A stretch of 64,000 bases of DNA from Cladorhizidae sp. MBARI D1340-BT2 (GCA_028752905.1 JAQNBH010000013.1:12142897-12206896), one strand, 5' to 3'. Counted from the stretch's first letter, positions 9,309-20,885 are shown. Made by a program: numbers and translations. Notes: generated by a model not told the origin, from the letters alone.

Positions 9309-10982
9309 TAGGGCTGCTATCAAATCTTTGATACGTTGTACTCACTTCCTCTCCCGCCAACACATTGCTCATACTACCAATTTTAGCAGGTTGGTTGACT
9401 TGGTTGTATCTTGTGGTGGTGAAGATTTGAAGTACTTCATGGAGAAGACAGGGAGGAATGCAATGTACACATCTCACGTAGCCGTAGTTGAATTTGTCCA
9501 AGCTTTAGGAACATGGGTTGAAGAGTCCATTCTGAAACGCCTTCAACAAGCCTCTCATTACAGCATAATGGCAGATGTGTACAGGTATCACTACAGTGGA
9601 AGAGATGTCAGTATTTTGTCGCTGGGAGGAAAAGGGTATACCTGAGGAGCATTTCTTGGAGATTGTTCATTTATGTCGAGCAAATGCAGAGAGTATTTTC
9701 TCAGTGTTTGAAGGAGAAGAAACTTCAGATCAACAGAATTGTGGGATGGGCTTTGATGGAGCGAGTACATTTTCAGGGAAAAACTGGAGTCCAAACTCGA
9801 ATGAAGACGCTTGCACCCCATGCTTTGTTTGTGCACTGCCACTGCCACTTGCTACAGCTAGCTTGTGTTCAGGCTGCAAACTCTACTAAAGGAATCAAAC
9901 ATGTGTATGTGACCCTGATGGCTCTTTGGAAATACTTCCACTACTCCCCAAAGAGAGCAGAATCTCTCAAGGCGGTCCAGAGTGTGCTCGACTTACCAGA
10001 GTTGAAAATTGCTAAACCATCCGATACACGCTGGCTGGCACATGAGCGATGTGTAAAAGCAGTGAAGGCAAGCTATGGTGCGATCGTAGTGGCTCTCAAC
10101 AACATCCATGAGACTACACATGGGCCAGAAGCACTCGGACTTAGCAAAGCTCTCAGCAAGGTCTCCACAGTCGCAGCTATGTACATGCTTGACTACACCC
10201 TCCCACAAGTTGCTAAACCCAACCGAGCATCTCGACTTGTCCATCATACCTAGCTTAGTCGATTCCACCCTTGATGCACTTGATGACACAGTTTTACCAG
10301 CTACAAATTGGGTACTCGAGTAGTTAGATGAAGCTGAAAATCTAGAAAAAACAGCTGACATAGAAGTTTCTCTTGAAGACATCACCACCTTCCAGGCGAA
10401 TGTAGCTAAGCCATTCATCGCACATTTGAAAGACAACATTTCTGCCTCATCTAGTGATGTTGTTCAGCAATGAGCATCTTTGATCCAAAGAAAATGCCTA
10501 GTTTTGATTCACCTGATCTTCTTCAGTATGGCAAAACCTCCATTGGAACACTTCTCTCTAACTACGGGACAGACAAACCTTGCCAGACATTACTTGGTAA
10601 CCCAACCGTTAAGAAAGCACTTATCTCCTCTGAGATCCACACTGAGTGGATAACATATCGGCGACATATGGCGAAACAACCCAAAGATAATATGAAGTCA
10701 CAGCTTGAAGATTTGGTTTCGAACGACATGTTGGCAAACATGTTTCCAAACCTGCACACTATTGCAAAGATCAGTTTGTCCATCCCAGTGGCTACTGCCT
10801 CCGTAGAGAGGAGCTTCTCTCAGATGAAGCTTATTAAGACAAGGCTCCACAGCAGTTTGAACGACACTAGCTTGTCACACCTGATGAAAATTGCTATTGA
10901 GTCACCGGACCAACTAACAGATGGTAATCTCGATGAAATAGTCGAAGTTTGGGCAAGAAAAAACAGAAGAATAGTAACATGA
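9309..10982 (+). pseudogene. hAT transposase, DUF4371-like core and C-terminal dimerisation region, broken
   Basis: This continues the frame interrupted at 3362. Residues around SLIRCTHFLSRQHIAHTTNF, YSIMADV and EEMSVFCRWEEKG match the catalytic-domain style of DUF4371-containing hAT transposases. A frameshift occurs near 9600 and another in 9700-9780; CHCHLLQLACVQAAN and KPSDTRWLAHERCVKAV follow. A stop at 10321-10323 precedes the last open stretch (10470-10982), which ends in the hAT C-terminal signature SIPVATASVERSFSQMK (about 10780-10830). The gene is dead, but its order of parts is intact. A short AT-rich tail leads to the right terminal repeat at 11240. Confidence 0.85.
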
Positions 10983-11240
10983 ACTTGTGTTATTTTGCAT
11001 ATTACATATTATTATTACTTACTTATTATATTACTTATTATTATTACTTACACATTGATTTATCTATAATTATTATATACTCATTATAATTATTACATTA
11101 CTTACACATTTACACTTTTAAAAAATAATCGGAAGCTCACTAATCATTATTTTACAAGACTAGTGAACTTCTCAGGTGGGGCGAGATTGCGCTAAGGTGG
11201 GGCACTCGCCCCACCTCGCCACACCCTAAATGAAGCCCTG

Positions 11241-11389
11241 GTCTCTGTCGTCTTTAGAATACTTACCTATAGTAGACACCTATGTATGCACATCACTACG
11301 CACAGACCTTTACCCTGTTGATGACCCCTTACCTCGCGCATGCTTATTGACATACATTCAGTTGATGCACACATCTCATGCCTGCAATA
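11241..11389. other. Spacer between the hAT right end and the outer gag-protease frame
   Basis: This belongs to the outer gypsy element by position but holds no frame or motif I recognise. It begins with GTCTC, the probable hAT target duplicate. Confidence 0.5.
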
Positions 11390-12971
11390 TCAATATTCAA
11401 TCCTCTTGAATCGGCAACGAGACAGTGTACTACAATTAACTAGTCTTCTCTTCCTTTTCTTTGTGTCTTTCGATTCTTTGCTTGTAGCCAAGCAGGCCAG
11501 TGACAAATCCATGTTTGGCATCACGTCTATGCCAACAATCCCATCCGAGGGCAGCCTTGGGTTCACAACGACTCTCGTGTGGGTCGTCTTCCCTTGTATT
11601 TCTAAATTGATCAGGGTGGTGTTGAACTTCCTGATATCTCCATGGACATACTTCACGTTAGCAGGTGCTTCTCTTCTGTAATGGTGGGGCAACCATCTTG
11701 GATGGATCTGGGTGATTTGGCAGCCAGAGTCCAGTACCAACCCTTTCACTTTCCGACCATTAACTCGGCCCGTTATGTGTTTCAACTTTTTCCCCTCGGT
11801 CTCTGCCATCAGACAAGTTTTCTTTGGGCACTGTGCAGCAATGTGGCCATAGTCTTGGCAGGAGAAACATCTGGGCCCTTTGGTTGCATCAAATGCTGGG
11901 GGTCTCTGTGGCCTTTCTCCTGAGATACTGTTTGTGCTTGGTGTGGTAGAGGTTGAGATTAGTGAGGATTGGGTCGCTGAGGTGGCTGTACTTTGTGTTC
12001 GGTGCTGCTCTGCCGCCCCTGCCCTTCCTCCATGCCATCCTGATGTTCCCAATGACCTGGGACCTTCGGGTCGGCTCCATCTCCTGTACTCCTCTCGCTT
12101 TGGCAGTGAGTGCAGGTATTCATCCGCGAGACATGCTGCTTCCCTTGCGGATTTGGGGTGTTGCTGCCTGACCCATGTCTTCATTCCTGACAAATCTACC
12201 AACCTCTCCAGCTGCATGAGGTCTGATATATCCTCTTTCGTCTTCTGTGCCTTGGTCCAGCTGTTCCACACGCATTGTAGTCTTTGAAGGACTTGTTGGT
12301 ATGTTTCGTTAGTTTTCAGTCTTAAATCTCTCCATTGTATCCTATACGTACTGGGGGTGATGCCATGGAAGTCGTACCTTGCACATAGCACATCGAACTC
12401 TTTCTTTTCCTCAAGCAGTAAGTTGCTTTGAAATTTTAGGGACTTCTCATCCAATATTGCAATCAGGTTTGCAGCCCAATATCCCTTGTCCACCTCGTAC
12501 AACGTCATATGGTCACTGAACATTTTTAAAAAGCTTTCGATGTCTTGGCCATCTGTCAGTCTTGGTAGCTGGGGTGCGTCTTTGGCCGCTCTTCTCTTGT
12601 CCCCTTGTTCGTCTCTCAGGCGTCTCTCATCCTCGTCGCCTCTGCGTCTCTCCTCCCTGTCGAGGTCCTCCTGACGACGCTTCTCATCATCTCTGCGACG
12701 TTGTTCTTCCTCCAGTCGCTTCTTCTCCTCCTTCTCCGCTTTTCTCTCTGCTTTTTCTGCCAGGCGTCTTTCCTCTGCCTCTTGTCGTCTCTCCTCTGCT
12801 ATTAGGGCACGTTTTTTTGTCTTCTCTCCTTTCCTCTGCCATGGCCATGGTCATTTGCATCATCGCTTTGACCATGTCTTCTACTTGGCTGTTTGGCAGA
12901 GCCGTAGTCGAGGACTCACTGTTGGGATCCGGTGGGCTTGGGTTATCTTTCTTGGATCCTGGTGTCCACAA
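11390..12971 (-). pseudogene. Gag and protease of the outer Gmr1-type element
   Basis: A short frame (12971-12687) begins MWTPGSKKDNPSPP and is rich in Glu, Arg and Lys, like a gag N-terminus with coiled-coil character. After a frameshift, a 377-codon frame (12523-11390) carries a gag core, a CCHC knuckle (CFSCQDYGHIAAQC, near 11,870) and a retropepsin motif LVLDSGC (near 11,725), with Ser instead of the usual Thr in the D-T/S-G triad. The frame stops at 11390. The 149 bases between it and the hAT end at 11240 hold no clear domain. The pol half of the same element resumes at 2352 on the other side of the hAT insertion. Confidence 0.8.
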
Positions 12972-12991
12972 TTGACAATCAAACGATCAAA

Positions 12992-14375
12992 GAGCTACAA
13001 CTATGCATGTGCACCGTCTTCTTTACAACTTCTGTCTTGATTCCAATCTCATCTCTCCGTCTCAGTTTGGTTTTCTCCCTCACCGCTGTACTTCATCTGT
13101 CCTCCTCTTTGCTGTCCATTCTTTCCATACGCTTCTTCAACATAATAAAGCTGTGTGTGCCTGCTTCTTTGACCTAAAAAAAGCCTTTGATTCTGTCCCT
13201 CATGCACCCCTACTACACCTTCTCTCAACTCTCCAATGTCCCCCTTGGCTCCTCAAATGGCTCCATTCTTATCTTTCATGCCGCTCTCAACAGGTGGTCA
13301 TTTCTGGGTCCACCTCCTCCCCTCTTCCAGTTTCTTCTGGTGTCCCTCAAGGTTCAATCCTTGGGCCCCTTCTCTTTATCATTTATATTAATGGAGTATG
13401 TAAAGTCCCTCTGTCTTCTTCCTGCAAGATTATTCTGTATGCTGATGATATCCTACTTTTCCAACCTGTTAACTCCCTTTCTGATTTCTCCCTATTTCAA
13501 CAAAATCTTGATACTGTCTCCTCTTGGATCTCATCCAATTTCTTACATTAAATTCCTCAAAATCGAAATGGATGTTTATAACTTACAAAGTCTCTCCTAT
13601 CTTCAAAACTTTGCCCTCGCTCTACCTACTTGGTTCCTCTCTTGATTTAGTCTCTGAGTTCAAGTATCTGGGTGTTCTCTTATCTTCAACACTATCCTGG
13701 TCTAAACACATATCCTTCATCTGTAGTAAGTCTCGTCGTCTCTTAGGCCTCTTATACCAACAATTTTATCATCACTCTGACTCCTCTTCTCTTCTGCGTC
13801 TATACACCTCTCTAATAAGACCTCACCTTGAATACTGTTCTTTTCTATGGGACCCACAATCTGCGCACCTCTCCATGTCTATCCAAAAAATACAATTCTT
13901 TGCATGCAAAATTTGTTCTAAAGACTGGTCCTCTGACTATTCCCTCTTACGTTCTAATCTAAAACTCCCTACACTCTCCTCTCGTCATCTCAACTCTAAA
14001 CTCATACTTCTATATAAGCTTTTGCAGAATTACATTGACTTTCCAACCTCAATGCTTGCACATCAGCCTCCTCCACCTTACAACATTAGATCATACCACC
14101 CCCTCAACCTTACTATCATTTTCCCTCGTACTCAGTCTTTTAATGTATCTTTTTCCCCTTCTGTCATTCGTAAGTGGAATGCTCTTCCGAACAATATTAA
14201 GGAATCCCGTTCTCTTAGCTTATTTAAACATTACATGCAAACAATTTCATAACATTCATAATGTATTTCATGTGTTGTGTGTATTGTGTGCTCTTTGCAT
14301 TAGCCAGTGGCTATTGAGCATGTTTTTGGAATAAAAAAATAATTAATAAATAAAAATAAAAATAAATATCTAAGA
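12992..14375 (+). mobile_element. 5'-truncated LINE (Jockey/CR1-like) with reverse transcriptase remnant
   Basis: The plus-strand frame 13003-13551 reads an RT: ISPSQFGFLPHRCTSS, FFDLKKAFDSVPH, SGVPQGSILGPLLF and the active-site block YADDILLF (about 13440). It shifts by one base near 13545. The frame to 14252 continues with KYLGVLLSSTLSWSKHI, RPHLEYCSFLWDP and the C-terminal SVIRKWNALPNNIKES typical of this group. No endonuclease or ORF1 precedes it, so it is 5' truncated at about 12,992. The tail is A-rich (AATAAAAATAAAAATAAAT, about 14335-14375). It lies between gag and the primer site of the outer gypsy element, in the opposite orientation. Confidence 0.85.
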
Positions 14376-14524
14376 CTGTAGGCTGGTTGCTTTCAGCTAT
14401 CAAACACCAAACAACTACACACAGTCTAGTAGCAACACTTTTTGCTAACTAGTTGACTACTGGCTATTCTCTTCTTTTTTTCCTTTCAGGTAGCGTTTTT
14501 CTTAGCTAATTTTAGTTTCCTTTA

Positions 14525-14534
14525 GCTGCCACCA
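14525..14534 (-). promoter_or_regulatory. Candidate primer binding site of the outer Gmr1-type element
   Basis: The minus strand reads CTACAACA, then one base, then TGGTGGCAGC. These are the first ten bases of the tRNA-Leu site found in the young element at 3975. Similarity stops after ten bases. Confidence 0.55.
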
Positions 14535-14535
14535 G

Positions 14536-14843
14536 TGTTGTAGATCAACCTCTGTGATCTACAATGTCTCTATACTACAACAACTACAGGATTAAACAAG
14601 ATTGATAAGCTTCACAAAAACTATTTCACAATCCCCAGCTGACATGAGGTGGGGTGATGGTGCTCTCCATTTAGAACCTCCTCCGTCCCTTTACCTCATG
14701 TTACTACTTATGCATACATTATTACATTCATCACATTATGAGTTCATGTTCTATCATATTCAAGGTTTGCCTGTGCGGGCCTCTTACCTATCATTCTTCA
14801 TGTCTGGACTTGTAGTTGGGGCTTGCCAGGTGGGTGATCCCCA
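14536..14843 (-). repeat. Candidate 5' LTR of the outer Gmr1-type element
   Basis: Read on the minus strand this begins TGGGGATCACCC and ends CTACAACA next to the primer site. Its outer edge coincides with the point where copy A of the dispersed repeat (14844 onward) starts to match copy B (52346 onward). No second copy is in the window, so the limits are inferred. Confidence 0.5.
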
Positions 14844-14989
14844 GATGATAGGATAGCAGCTATAAAAAAAATTAATAATAAAAAATAAGAATAAAAATTT
14901 AAAAAATTAATAAAAATTGAATGGCGTGCGATCAATGTACCCGTACTACATTTGCGATCTACCAGTCAATCGCGATCGACCTATTGGGC

Positions 14990-15000
14990 ACCCCTGGTAT
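14990..15000. repeat. Right terminal repeat of a truncated non-autonomous hAT (copy A)
   Basis: TTGGGCACCCCTG ends near 14997 and is the counterpart of the complete element at 51884-52493. The left terminus is absent because the outer gypsy LTR begins 150 bp away. Confidence 0.7.
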
Positions 15001-15089
15001 AGATGGTGTATGTGGGCAATGTTTTCATGTCAAGCATATCGAGACTCGTGTTCAGTCAAATATATAGAACTTGGAGTAAAAAGTGTATG

Positions 15090-15495
15090 GTGTTAACTTA
15101 TTCTTCAGTGACCGCATTTTGAATAATTGATATTTTTCCTTGAGGAAAACTGGGCTCTGTAGCTATACCTACCATAATCTTAACTTATTTTTCCGTGACT
15201 GTAATTTTTAATAATTGATATTTTTCCTTGATGAAAACTGGGCTTATGTAAGTAGTCTAATTATACCTACCATAATGTTATTCTTCAGTCACTGGCATTT
15301 TTAATAATTGGAATTTTTCCTTGATGAAAACTGGGCTCTGTAAAAATGACGGTCACTGAAGAATAAGTTAGCATTATGGTATGGGTATAATTATACTTAA
15401 CTTATTCTTCAGTGACCGTCATTTTTAATAATAGATATTTTTCCTTGTTGAAAACTGAGTTTTGTATATAGCTAGTATAATTATACCTACCATAA
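15090..15495. repeat. About 110-bp imperfect tandem repeat, four units, copy A
   Basis: Units contain TTATTCTTCAGTGACCG, TTTTTAATAATTGATATTTT, CCTTGATGAAAACTGGGC and ATTATACCTACCATAATGTT. One unit part is inverted (TGACGGTCACTGAAGAATAA near 15350). The same array is at 52590-52925. Confidence 0.85.
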
Positions 15496-16350
15496 GAATT
15501 TTGAAGGGTTGAATATCATAAAATGAAATCTCCCCCCATAAAATCTAAAATATTGAAATCTTCCAAGCAATCTTGAAATCTCTCATAAAATCTTCCTGAA
15601 GTCATCTATCACGAAATCTGAAACATGGGGAAATTTAAAATCTCATATAGACATTTTTTAAAAGTTGCATGTCCCTTGATGCAACAGTAATGTGATGTAT
15701 GCTATAAGGAAGTCTAGTACTTACCTTATACCTGTACTGAAAACATGGTAGTGGTGAATATATTATGCTCGAATTTTCCCCTAAAATTCTATTCTCGGAT
15801 TCTCATACTAGGTACCTATTATTCTTTCACAATTATACTGAGGTTCCCCATCTCAATTATTCTCAAAATTATTGTCAATTACTCAAGGTTATTACATTAA
15901 TAATGCAACATGTATGGTTCCAATAGTATTGTAGCATAAGTGAAGCTACATAAGTGAAGCTACATAATCTTACTCACTAAAAGAATTAGCTAGCAGAGAA
16001 AACACTCTCTCTGCTGCAGCAGATGATGGAAGAACCAAAACAGATGTATATACAACTGTTAGACCACAGGGAAGTTCAGATTTGTGTCTTCTCCACCATA
16101 GTAGCTTATCAATATCTGCTGATAATCCATTGGCTTTAGCCATATAAAGAGCTGACTCACTCTTCACCCCATCAATGATAGTGTTAGTATCAAGAAAAGG
16201 AATGACACAGAGATTTTCTATGTCATTGCTGGTGGGTTTTAGCTCGTTAATTTTGGTAGGATCAAAGTAGCGAATATACTGAAAGACTTCTTTCAGGTCA
16301 CTTCCAAAAATTTTGTGGAAATAATCACATTATGCAGGCTTGGCACATGC

Positions 16351-16441
16351 TTTAGCATAGTCAATTAGCTGCTGTAGCTGATTATTGTTGCTGGTTATTT
16401 AGCATAGTCAATTAGCTGCTGTAGCTGATTATTGTTGCTGG
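16351..16441. repeat. Local 47-bp direct duplication in copy A
   Basis: The stretch from TTTAGCATAGTCAATTAG to TTGTTGCTGGTTA occurs twice in a row next to the TTAA insertion site. Copy B has it once. Confidence 0.85.
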
Positions 16442-16445
16442 TTAA

Positions 16446-17362
16446 GGTAGGCTTTTACCATTTTTTTTATAATTTAAAAAAATCTTTTATTGCTTTATTC
16501 TATACCTTGATGCATGTAGTTGTTATTTTTTAAGTTTCAGAGTATTTTAATGCTCCATTATGAAGTTATGCACCTTTTTGTGCATGCTATTTCACATTAT
16601 CAAGCTATATATATACAAAATACCGTTTGAATCTTGAAGACGGCACTCCTGCCAAAGGTAAGCGTATCTCCCTAACCATTCACGATAGAAGTCTGGAAAA
16701 GGACTTTAAATGAAGCTCTCAGTAAGCTTCCATTACCATAGTTACCATGCAGCCCTGTGCTGTCAACACATGATCTGCGCATCCTGTCAGGCAACCGTCA
16801 TCATTTCGATTTTTACCAAAAAATACAACATAAAAAACGCCCACTTTTCATGGCTTCTCCTGAAAATCACTGTTTCCATATCTGGAAATATTCTTAACTT
16901 ACTCATTTTTTAATGTATACAAGATTTTAATATATCATTTGAAAGTCCTTTCCCTGCTCTATAAAGTGAATGGCTAAAACATGTTTAAGTCCATCCATGG
17001 TGGAGGCATGCATATGGATATACATACCATGTTTAGAACTTCAGGTTGACCTCTCTTAAAATTCAGTTGTTGTGCTAATGATCTTTTTAGCCATTCACTT
17101 TGCATTTCTATGATCACTCTAAGCACTTCCTAAGTGGGAAGTGGTTAGACTAAGTGGCCATGAGTTAGAATATTTGCCCCTGATACCGAGTTGGGATCCA
17201 TAACTTAACCTAGGTAGTAGATATGCAAAATCTGAGCATATAAAAAGAAAGCACATTCAATACACTGCATCTTGATAAAAATTCACCTGCATTGAGAAAG
17301 AAACAAAAAAGTTATGACCTGTTGTGTCGACTACCCCAGAAATGGTTTAAAAAAAGCCTCCC
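16446..17362. mobile_element. TTAA-flanked non-autonomous DNA transposon (piggyBac-like target)
   Basis: TTAA lies on both sides (16442-16445 and 17363-17366). The ends are inverted: GGTAGGCTTTT at the left and GGGAGGCTTTTTTT at the right when read inward. Copy B, at 53,811, lacks the whole 917 bp and reads CTGGATAACTTGC across the site, a near-empty target. An internal inverted pair, AGTGAATGGCTAAAA and TTTTAGCCATTCACTT, lies near 16965 and 17085. No transposase is visible. Confidence 0.85.
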
Positions 17363-19687
17363 TTAACTTGCTCGCAACTGCATTTGTATTAGGATAATGC
17401 ATTGTTGAAATAGCAGCCTAAAGCATGCTAACTTCCTCAAAAGCAGTAAAGGCAAGTGGCCCATCCCTTTTAGTCGATATGTAACTTTAACAAATGCTTC
17501 TCCCACATCAATGGTAATAGCTAGTTCAATTAGTAATTTTCTATATTTGGCAGCATCAGAAAGTATTTCTTGAAGCCTAATCTTTGGCAGTGGAAGGTCA
17601 TCACTATCAAGAAATGAAGGTACAACACCAAATGTGTCATGAAGATGTTTAATAACCTCCCACTTAGACCACCAGCGAGTGACAGAGTAGGAAAGAGGTG
17701 AGAGACCTGTTTTAGTCTTCCATGCCAGCTTGGTTTTTGGGCTCCTTGAAAAAATACCAATCCAGCCTTTCATAAACTCATCCAGTATATTGGCATTCTC
17801 ATGTATTCCCCAACATGATCAAGAGTGTAAGCAAAACATCCAATATCGACGAGTTTAGGGTAAACAATGCTCAAGGTGCGAACTGCAGTGCTGTTGACAG
17901 ATGCACAGTCACGCATGCAAGCTAACAGCATGTTTGGTGCAATACCTAGCTAAGCATACAATGAATCAACTGATGAGCAAGTTCCTCTCCAGTTAGGCTC
18001 TTTGCTAGGAGCAGAAGTCAAACCACAAGCTGCGTTATGTTAAACTGCTGATCAACAAAACTTAGTAGAATTACCAATGCCTCACAAACATGAGTAGTTC
18101 CATCAAAAATCACTGATACTTGCTTATCGTTGATTTGGGCTTTTACACTAACCAATTCTTGATGATGAATAAATGGTACCAGCTGACGTTGATTCTGGGT
18201 GCTGGTGTCGAAATGCCGTTTCTTCGAAAACCTCACGATTTTATTGATAGGTACACCTGCCTTCATAAAAGCTGTTACTACTTTAATCAGAAAAATGCGA
18301 ACAGATCCAGGAAGGGTTTCTCCAACTGGATGGGCATCTTTTATAGCTTTTAAGCATGTCAGCTATGTTTCTTTCTCTCTTATCTTTTGTTGCCAAACGT
18401 TTTTTTACCAGTATCATGCTTTGACGACTGTAGGTGTTTAGCTACATAATACACTTTTTTTTTGAGTGAAAGAGTCTCCCTGCATGCATTACAAAATAAT
18501 TTCCCCAAAGTTACACACAAACATTCCTTGTGGAATTCTTTTACTCTCTGTGATGGGTCAATAGAGTTTGGCTCACGCTTTTTCCCTTTTGTAGGATTTG
18601 CTGTAATCTTCCTCTTTCTTGACAAATCAGAAGCTTTGGGGCACTTAAGTATGTCTAAAAGACTATAATTATAGTAGTAGTTATACTCACTTCTTCTGGA
18701 ACAATAGTTTCTTCTGATTCAGAGTTGGAGGCCAGGTCAGATTCATTGCTGCCATCTTTCACTCAGATTCAGAATACACAAGCAGGTGGCCTTGCATCAT
18801 GTGATTCTCATGTGCATGGCGCCTGTGGTTTGTCAACTTGTCACTATGTGCAATATGTGGTCTGTCAACTTTCATTATGTGCAATACCTGTCAAAATCTG
18901 AAGCTAGTCACTTATGAAAGCTGCTATCCTTATTCCTTGTGTGTTAGACCCTATAAGATCTCAAAATGTTCCCTATTATTCCAGCATTATTCTTGGATTC
19001 TTAAGCATACCTTAAAATTATGCTAGCATAATTTATCTACCCTAAACATGGATGAGCGAACTAAAGCATTGACAAGTGTAGTGTTTTGGTGGCTGTGTGT
19101 ATTCAGAACTCATACACCCTAAGAATCTCCCCATCTTTATTGCAAAAGAAACTCCAATTTAGTATGAAAACATAAGAGGAATGATAGCAAATGTAACAAT
19201 GCAAGAATGTGACTTAGTTGATTGTCTGTTTGCATGCATGATTATTGGTTTGGTGTTTGTGTGTGTGTTCTGTGGTGCTTATCTTATGTCCTGTGACCCC
19301 TGTGGTTCTTTTGACTCTATAGAATATACCATACATCTTATCTCATGTCCTGTTATTGCAAGTACATGTAGTTAGTATATAAGTGTGCTCATTTTTGTAA
19401 GATAGTTCTGGTTCTGTAACTGATATTTGTCAATCAAGTCCTACTAAACTCACAAAGTTCAGCTTTTCCACAACAAATAAATGAGTCCAATATATCGAAC
19501 TAAACTTCTTGTCATAATCGAGGTATGTACAAGAGAAAAATGGAGAGAAAACTAATGTTCCAGGGAGTTTGAGTAACTTTCACTAAATGGCTTGCATTTT
19601 TTAATGGGATTTCTTCCATTCAAAATAGAGCCACTAAAGCATACTGTCAGTCAGAGCTGTTCATGAGAGCCACTAGAATGAGGATAG

Positions 19688-20885
19688 TTCTACTACCCGT
19701 TTTGGGGTTTTTTCCCCCCAAAATATGATTACAGTACATGCAAGATGCTGCCTTCCAAATTGGAGAAGATTTGGATGCTCCATTCTGGACTTATACTAAC
19801 TTTAGTACTCCCTTCTCCGTTCAAAGATTTGAATTCATGAGAAAGAAACACGAAGAAGACGCTTCATATAATAGTGAGTTTCAATGGCCGTGGAGACCGA
19901 CAAGGGAAGCAAACCAGTGATTCTGGTCATCGCCCTAGGAAGCGGCCTAGGACAGACCAAACTTCCCCTCCCTATTCTTGTATGTATATGTATACCACTT
20001 TTGGTGTGTGTTTTTTATGGTATGGTCAGTTCAACCATTGAAATACTGTAAAATGCCTGTCCCGTAAAAAAAAAATTTTTTGGCCAAGGACAGTTCTCCC
20101 TGCTTCATATTTGGAGTAATCAGACAAAATTATATAAATTCTGTTTCCTCTCAATGAGAGCTACAAGATGACATTCTCTGTTTTTTTATTTTAAGCAAGT
20201 ATGATGTCAACAGGTACGGGAAAAAACAATGAAAATGCTACCCAATAGAATTTTTTAATTTTTTAAATCCAATTTAAAAAAAATCAATGTTATATTGTGT
20301 TTCATACTTTGTAATTTTCCCTGTGGTAAATTGTGAAATCCCAAAGTAAACTAGTCTCCAAATATGACCGTCCTCGTGAAATTTTAAATGTTGGATCAGT
20401 TGATGTTCGACGGACCCCAAACTAAGTTGCAGCCACACGAAGGAGCCAGCAGATCGGAGAGGAGACTAACCCGAATTAGCGCCCACCTGCAGCCACCAGA
20501 CCTCCCCATTCACAGCTTCCCATCTTGGATATTGGATCAAATGACTTCAAACTTGTTGTTTGTTTAGATAATGCATTACTCTTTGTTATCAACGATCAGA
20601 ATTAAAAAATATATATATTACCACTGTTTGCTGGGTTCATATAGATGCCACGCCCAATAAGCAACATAACTTTTTTTAATTATGAAGAAAAAAAAATGAT
20701 CATTGAACACAAAGAGCAAAGAAAGAGCTTCAAAATAATATACAAAATTTGGGATTTTTTTTTTAAACCTAGTTATGCTGCGAATGGCGATTGGAAACCA
20801 GAATTTGACAACAAAAAACTGTTACAGCCGTCTAAAGGGGGACCGAGGGTATTTTTTACTTTTTTTAAATTACTTGTGGTACAAA
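19688..20885. other. AT-rich stretch with faint similarity to the TTAA element at 47729
   Basis: No gene is seen. AGAAGATTTGGATGCTCCATTC (about 19755) resembles 47818 onward, and an inverted CCGTTTTGGGG/CCCCCAAAA lies near 19697-19725. This is probably a decayed relative of the TTAA element at 47729-49011. Confidence 0.4.

Larger units (their letters stand above)
2353..11240 (+). mobile_element. hAT-type DNA transposon (TTF zinc finger/DUF4371-like), split by the young Gmr1 element
   Basis: The ends are imperfect terminal inverted repeats. The left end begins CAGGCCTTCATTTAG and the right end, read inward, begins CAGGGCTTCATTTAG; GGTGTGGC and GTGGGGCGA blocks follow in both. GTCTC flanks both sides (2348-2352 and 11241-11245), suggesting a 5-bp target duplication. 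Without the gypsy insert and its TAGGG repeat the element is about 2.94 kb. Inside is a decayed transposase whose two halves join exactly when the gypsy element is removed. It lies inside the outer gypsy element, so it is younger than that element and older than the one at 3363-9308. Confidence 0.8.
1..14843 (-). mobile_element. Outer Gmr1-type Ty3/gypsy element, degenerate, interrupted by three later insertions; runs off the left edge
   Basis: The parts read on the minus strand in this order: candidate 5' LTR (14843-14536), primer site (14534-14525), gag N-terminus (12971-12687), gag and protease (12523-11390), integrase (about 2108-660) and reverse transcriptase (about 772-1). The element is cut by a LINE in its 5' untranslated part and by a hAT element (2353-11240) between protease and integrase. 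Integrase comes before RT, the order known for Gmr1-like members of Ty3/gypsy. Stops and frameshifts in gag, integrase and RT show that it is dead. RNase H and the 3' LTR would lie left of base 1. The assignment rests on domain order and on the matching halves either side of the hAT. Confidence 0.8.
15970..18660 (-). pseudogene. Decayed hAT transposase with BED/CGGBP1-like N-terminal finger, copy A
   Basis: Reading down the minus strand, 18625-18380 encodes a Lys/Arg-rich start and a finger-like LFCNACRETLSLKKK with distal HLQSSKH, in the style of CGGBP1-like hAT fingers. 18266-18018 reads QVSVIFDGTTHVCEALV, a catalytic-core block. 17773-17363 reads SVTRWWSKWEVI and nearby residues. 16167-15970 holds the C-terminal dimerisation block PSSAAAERVFSLL. 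Several frameshifts and a 917-bp insertion separate the parts. The same gene remnant occurs in copy B with its own lesions. Function is lost; family assignment to hAT is firm from the C-terminal block. Confidence 0.82.
14844..19687. repeat. Dispersed repeat, copy A, containing a decayed hAT transposase
   Basis: This matches 52346-56190 over most of its length and in the same orientation. Copy A is longer because of a 917-bp TTAA-flanked insertion (16446-17362), a short local duplication near 16350-16441 and small indels. Its left end is cut by the outer gypsy LTR: the left part of the hAT-type foldback present in copy B (51884-52345) is missing here. Similarity ends near AATGAGGATA at the right side. 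Neither copy has an intact frame. Confidence 0.85.

Noticed and set aside
11642..12975. Several plus-strand frames of 60-137 codons
   Set aside because: They are shadows of the minus-strand gag-protease of the outer gypsy element.
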